From Bacteroidota bacterium (GTDB lineage: Bacteria > Bacteroidota > Ignavibacteria > UBA10030 > UBA6906): DNA of 64,000 nucleotides. The DNA lies in the NCBI GenBank assembly GCA_030835135.1, contig JAUQWO010000020.1:64379-128378 (forward strand), given 5' to 3'. The notes below the pieces were generated by a model, which was given only the letters and a program-made list of their open reading frames with translations, had not been told where the DNA came from and made no database searches. Of this stretch, positions 62,412 through 64,000 are shown in pieces; the stretch's first letter is position 1; each line of letters opens with the position of its first letter. A program made the position numbers and the translations under genes.

Positions 62412-63829
62412 AACTGACACGCACAGACCTGCGGTCGGTCCCGCACCAGGCGCTGCACGTCCCGCAGGGACGTGAGCGGTGGCATGCGGTGGGCGTGTCG
62501 ACGGATTCGCGCACGGTGGCGCCGGGCCAGCTGTACGTGGCGTTGCGCGGCGCAACATTCGATGGTCACCAGTTCATCACCGACGTGCTCGCACGCGGCG
62601 CGGCCGGCGTGGTGGTGGATGCGAAGGGCGCAGCGGATGTCCCCGCGGATGCCGTCGCGCTTGTTGTGGAGGACACGTATGTGGCGTTGCGGCAGCTCGC
62701 CGCGGTGTACCGCCGGAAATTCACCGGACCGGTGATCGCCGTAGGCGGCAGCAACGGCAAGACCACCACGAAGGACATGATCGCCCGTGTGCTGGGGACG
62801 ACGAAGAACGTGCTGTGTACCGAGGGAAACAACAATAATCATATCGGCGTGCCGCAGACCATCTTCCGGCTGACGAAGGAGCATGACGTTGCCGTGGTCG
62901 AGGTGGGCACGAACCATCCCGGCGAGGTGGCGCAGCTGCGCGATGTGCTGCAGCCGACGCATGTCCTCATCACGAATATCGGTCGCGAGCACCTCGAGTT
63001 CTTCGGGAGCGTGGAAGGCGTGGCCGCCGAAGAGACGGCGCTCTGGGCCGCGGTGCCCGGAGGGAAGCAGCCCGTCGCGCTCGTGAACACGGATGACGCC
63101 CTGCTGGTGCAGGCCGCGCGCGGCCGCACGAAATGCGTGCGGTATGGAACGACGATGCGCACCGCGGATGTCCGCGCCTCGCGGATCCGGCTCACACCCG
63201 AAGGCGGGGTCCGGTTCGCGCTCGCGGGGAAGGGGATCCGAACGCCGGTGGATGTGCACCTGAACGTTCCCGGCGAGCATGCCGCGATGAATGCTCTGGC
63301 AGCGGCCGCGGTGGGACTGGCTTTGCGCGTGCCCGCGAAGAAGATCGTGGAGGCGCTGGGGAGCTTTACGGCGAGCAGCAAGCGCATGGAGGTCGTCCGG
63401 ATGAACGGGGTGGCGATCCTCAACGATACATATAACGCCAATCCGGATTCCACGATGGCTGCGCTGCGTACGCTGGCCGCGTATCCGGCAAGCGGGAAAC
63501 GGATCGCGGTGCTCGCGGACATGCTGGAGCTGGGTGCGGCGGCGGAAGCCGAGCATGAAAAGATCGGACAGGCGGTGGCGGCGATGCCGATCGACCACCT
63601 GCTGACCTATGGCCGGCTCGGCGGGTGCATCGCCCGGGCCGCGGCGATGACGGCGGCAGTGCAGTACGATCAGAAGAACATCCTGGCGGAATATCTGCTG
63701 GAGCTTCTCACCCCCGGCGATGTGGTGCTCGTGAAGGGATCGCGCGGGATGCGGATGGAAGATGTCGTCATCTTCTTACAGGAACGAGGCGCAGCAGCCG
63801 GGCGCCACAGGAACGAGGTGAACGCGTAA
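62408..63829 (+). CDS. murF: UDP-N-acetylmuramoyl-tripeptide--D-alanyl-D-alanine ligase
   Basis: A 473-residue Mur ligase with GGSNGKTTTKDMIARVL (about 114-130), NNNNHIGVPQTIFRL and EVGTNHPGEVAQL and the late NDTYNANPDSTMAAL. These mark MurF, which adds D-Ala-D-Ala to the tripeptide. The ATG overlaps the murE stop. mraY starts two bases after its stop. Confidence 0.96.
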   Translation: MKLTRTDLRSVPHQALHVPQGRERWHAVGVSTDSRTVAPGQLYVALRGATFDGHQFITDVLARGAAGVVVDAKGAADVPADAVALVVEDTYVALRQLAAVYRRKFTGPVIAVGGSNGKTTTKDMIARVLGTTKNVLCTEGNNNNHIGVPQTIFRLTKEHDVAVVEVGTNHPGEVAQLRDVLQPTHVLITNIGREHLEFFGSVEGVAAEETALWAAVPGGKQPVALVNTDDALLVQAARGRTKCVRYGTTMRTADVRASRIRLTPEGGVRFALAGKGIRTPVDVHLNVPGEHAAMNALAAAAVGLALRVPAKKIVEALGSFTASSKRMEVVRMNGVAILNDTYNANPDSTMAALRTLAAYPASGKRIAVLADMLELGAAAEAEHEKIGQAVAAMPIDHLLTYGRLGGCIARAAAMTAAVQYDQKNILAEYLLELLTPGDVVLVKGSRGMRMEDVVIFLQERGAAAGRHRNEVNA

Positions 63830-63831
63830 CC

Positions 63832-64000
63832 ATGCTGTACATGCTTCTGGAATGGATGGAGCGGGTGTATCACCCGCCGGGATTCGGTATGGTCCGCTAC
63901 CTGAGCTTCCGCTCGGCAGCGGCGGCCATCACCGCACTCCTCATCGCGTTCTGGCTCGGACCGAGGATCATCCGCGCGCTGCGGAACCATCAGATCGGCG
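63832..64000 (+). CDS. mraY: Phospho-N-acetylmuramoyl-pentapeptide transferase, N-terminal part (3' cut by window)
   Basis: The first 56 codons of a gene running out of the window. The product begins MLYMLLEWM and has the first transmembrane helix (AAAAITALLIAFWLGPRII), typical of MraY, which transfers phospho-MurNAc-pentapeptide to undecaprenyl phosphate to give lipid I. The GAGGTG upstream and the position right after murF fit. Confidence 0.9.
   Translation, partial: MLYMLLEWMERVYHPPGFGMVRYLSFRSAAAAITALLIAFWLGPRIIRALRNHQIG

Noticed and set aside
58848-62558. Very long minus-strand open frame (over 1200 codons) opposite ftsI and murE
   Set aside because: It is antisense to two well-conserved genes, has no recognisable motif and is rich in Arg, His and Pro. 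It arises from GC-rich codon bias on the true strand.

Overview
The window (about 64 kb, mostly GC-rich) comes from a diderm bacterium of the Bacteroidota/Ignavibacteriota group. Four genes or gene remnants carry C-terminal type IX secretion (T9SS) sorting domains of the NYPNPFNP type or its GVYYCRL-like end. The nitrous oxide reductase is of the Sec-exported clade II kind typical of this group. The dcw cluster starts mraZ-rsmH-ftsL-ftsI, with PASTA domains on FtsI, and MurE carries the meso-diaminopimelate DNPR motif. The exact lineage cannot be fixed from the sequence alone. I see no rRNA, tRNA or CRISPR array.

Region by region. (1) 1-6.1 kb: the C-terminal part of a type I restriction HsdR, a small membrane protein, and a tightly coupled NYN-nuclease/NACHT-ATPase pair in visibly AT-richer DNA; this looks like a defence island and holds the best candidate for an undescribed system. 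(2) 6.3-23.4 kb: accessory and housekeeping genes. They include an ADP-ribosylglycohydrolase with a membrane HExxH protein, DinB, a GH97 glycosidase, an SNF2 helicase/SWIM pair, a PabB-PabC fusion, an AAA/DUF4143 ATPase under a palindromic promoter-operator, two GNATs, a PD-(D/E)XK nuclease fused to an XRE-type helix-turn-helix and overlapping an FCP1-like phosphatase, an AHSA1 protein and a membrane-anchored metallopeptidase. (3) 23.4-24.4 kb: the remnant of a HAF-repeat/T9SS gene and a promoter followed by two imperfect direct repeats. (4) 24.4-35.8 kb: one long co-directional respiratory cluster: GltD-like flavoprotein with ferredoxin domain, Rieske protein, cytochrome b, five-haem cytochrome c, NosZ, a NosB-like protein, NosD, NosF, NosL, NosY and a ferredoxin. 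Together these should carry electrons from the quinone pool to N2O reduction and mature the copper sites of NosZ.

(5) 35.8-44.9 kb: a glutamine amidotransferase, a two-component system with a propeller sensor kinase and a LuxR-type regulator, and an adjacent trio of an outer-membrane barrel and two exported proteins of unknown function. (6) 45-51.2 kb: a T9SS cargo protein, a TfoX-N protein with a histone-H1-like tail, a GH39-like glycosidase, an ECF sigma factor with a small membrane partner, an HMA-like small protein, a promoter/glutamine-rich mini-ORF/terminator cassette ahead of a zinc-ribbon protein, and a DUF4440-like lipoprotein. (7) 51.5-56.1 kb: two inverted copies of a DUF5674 two-gene cassette around a T9SS cargo gene, with a paralogous T9SS gene next to it that shares a 99-bp identical sorting-domain segment. 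(8) 56.1-56.9 kb: REP-like palindromes and short tandem repeats, then the mraZ promoter and MraZ boxes. (9) 56.9-64 kb: mraZ, rsmH, ftsL-like, ftsI, murE, murF and the start of mraY, all overlapping or closely spaced; they initiate division septum and peptidoglycan precursor synthesis.
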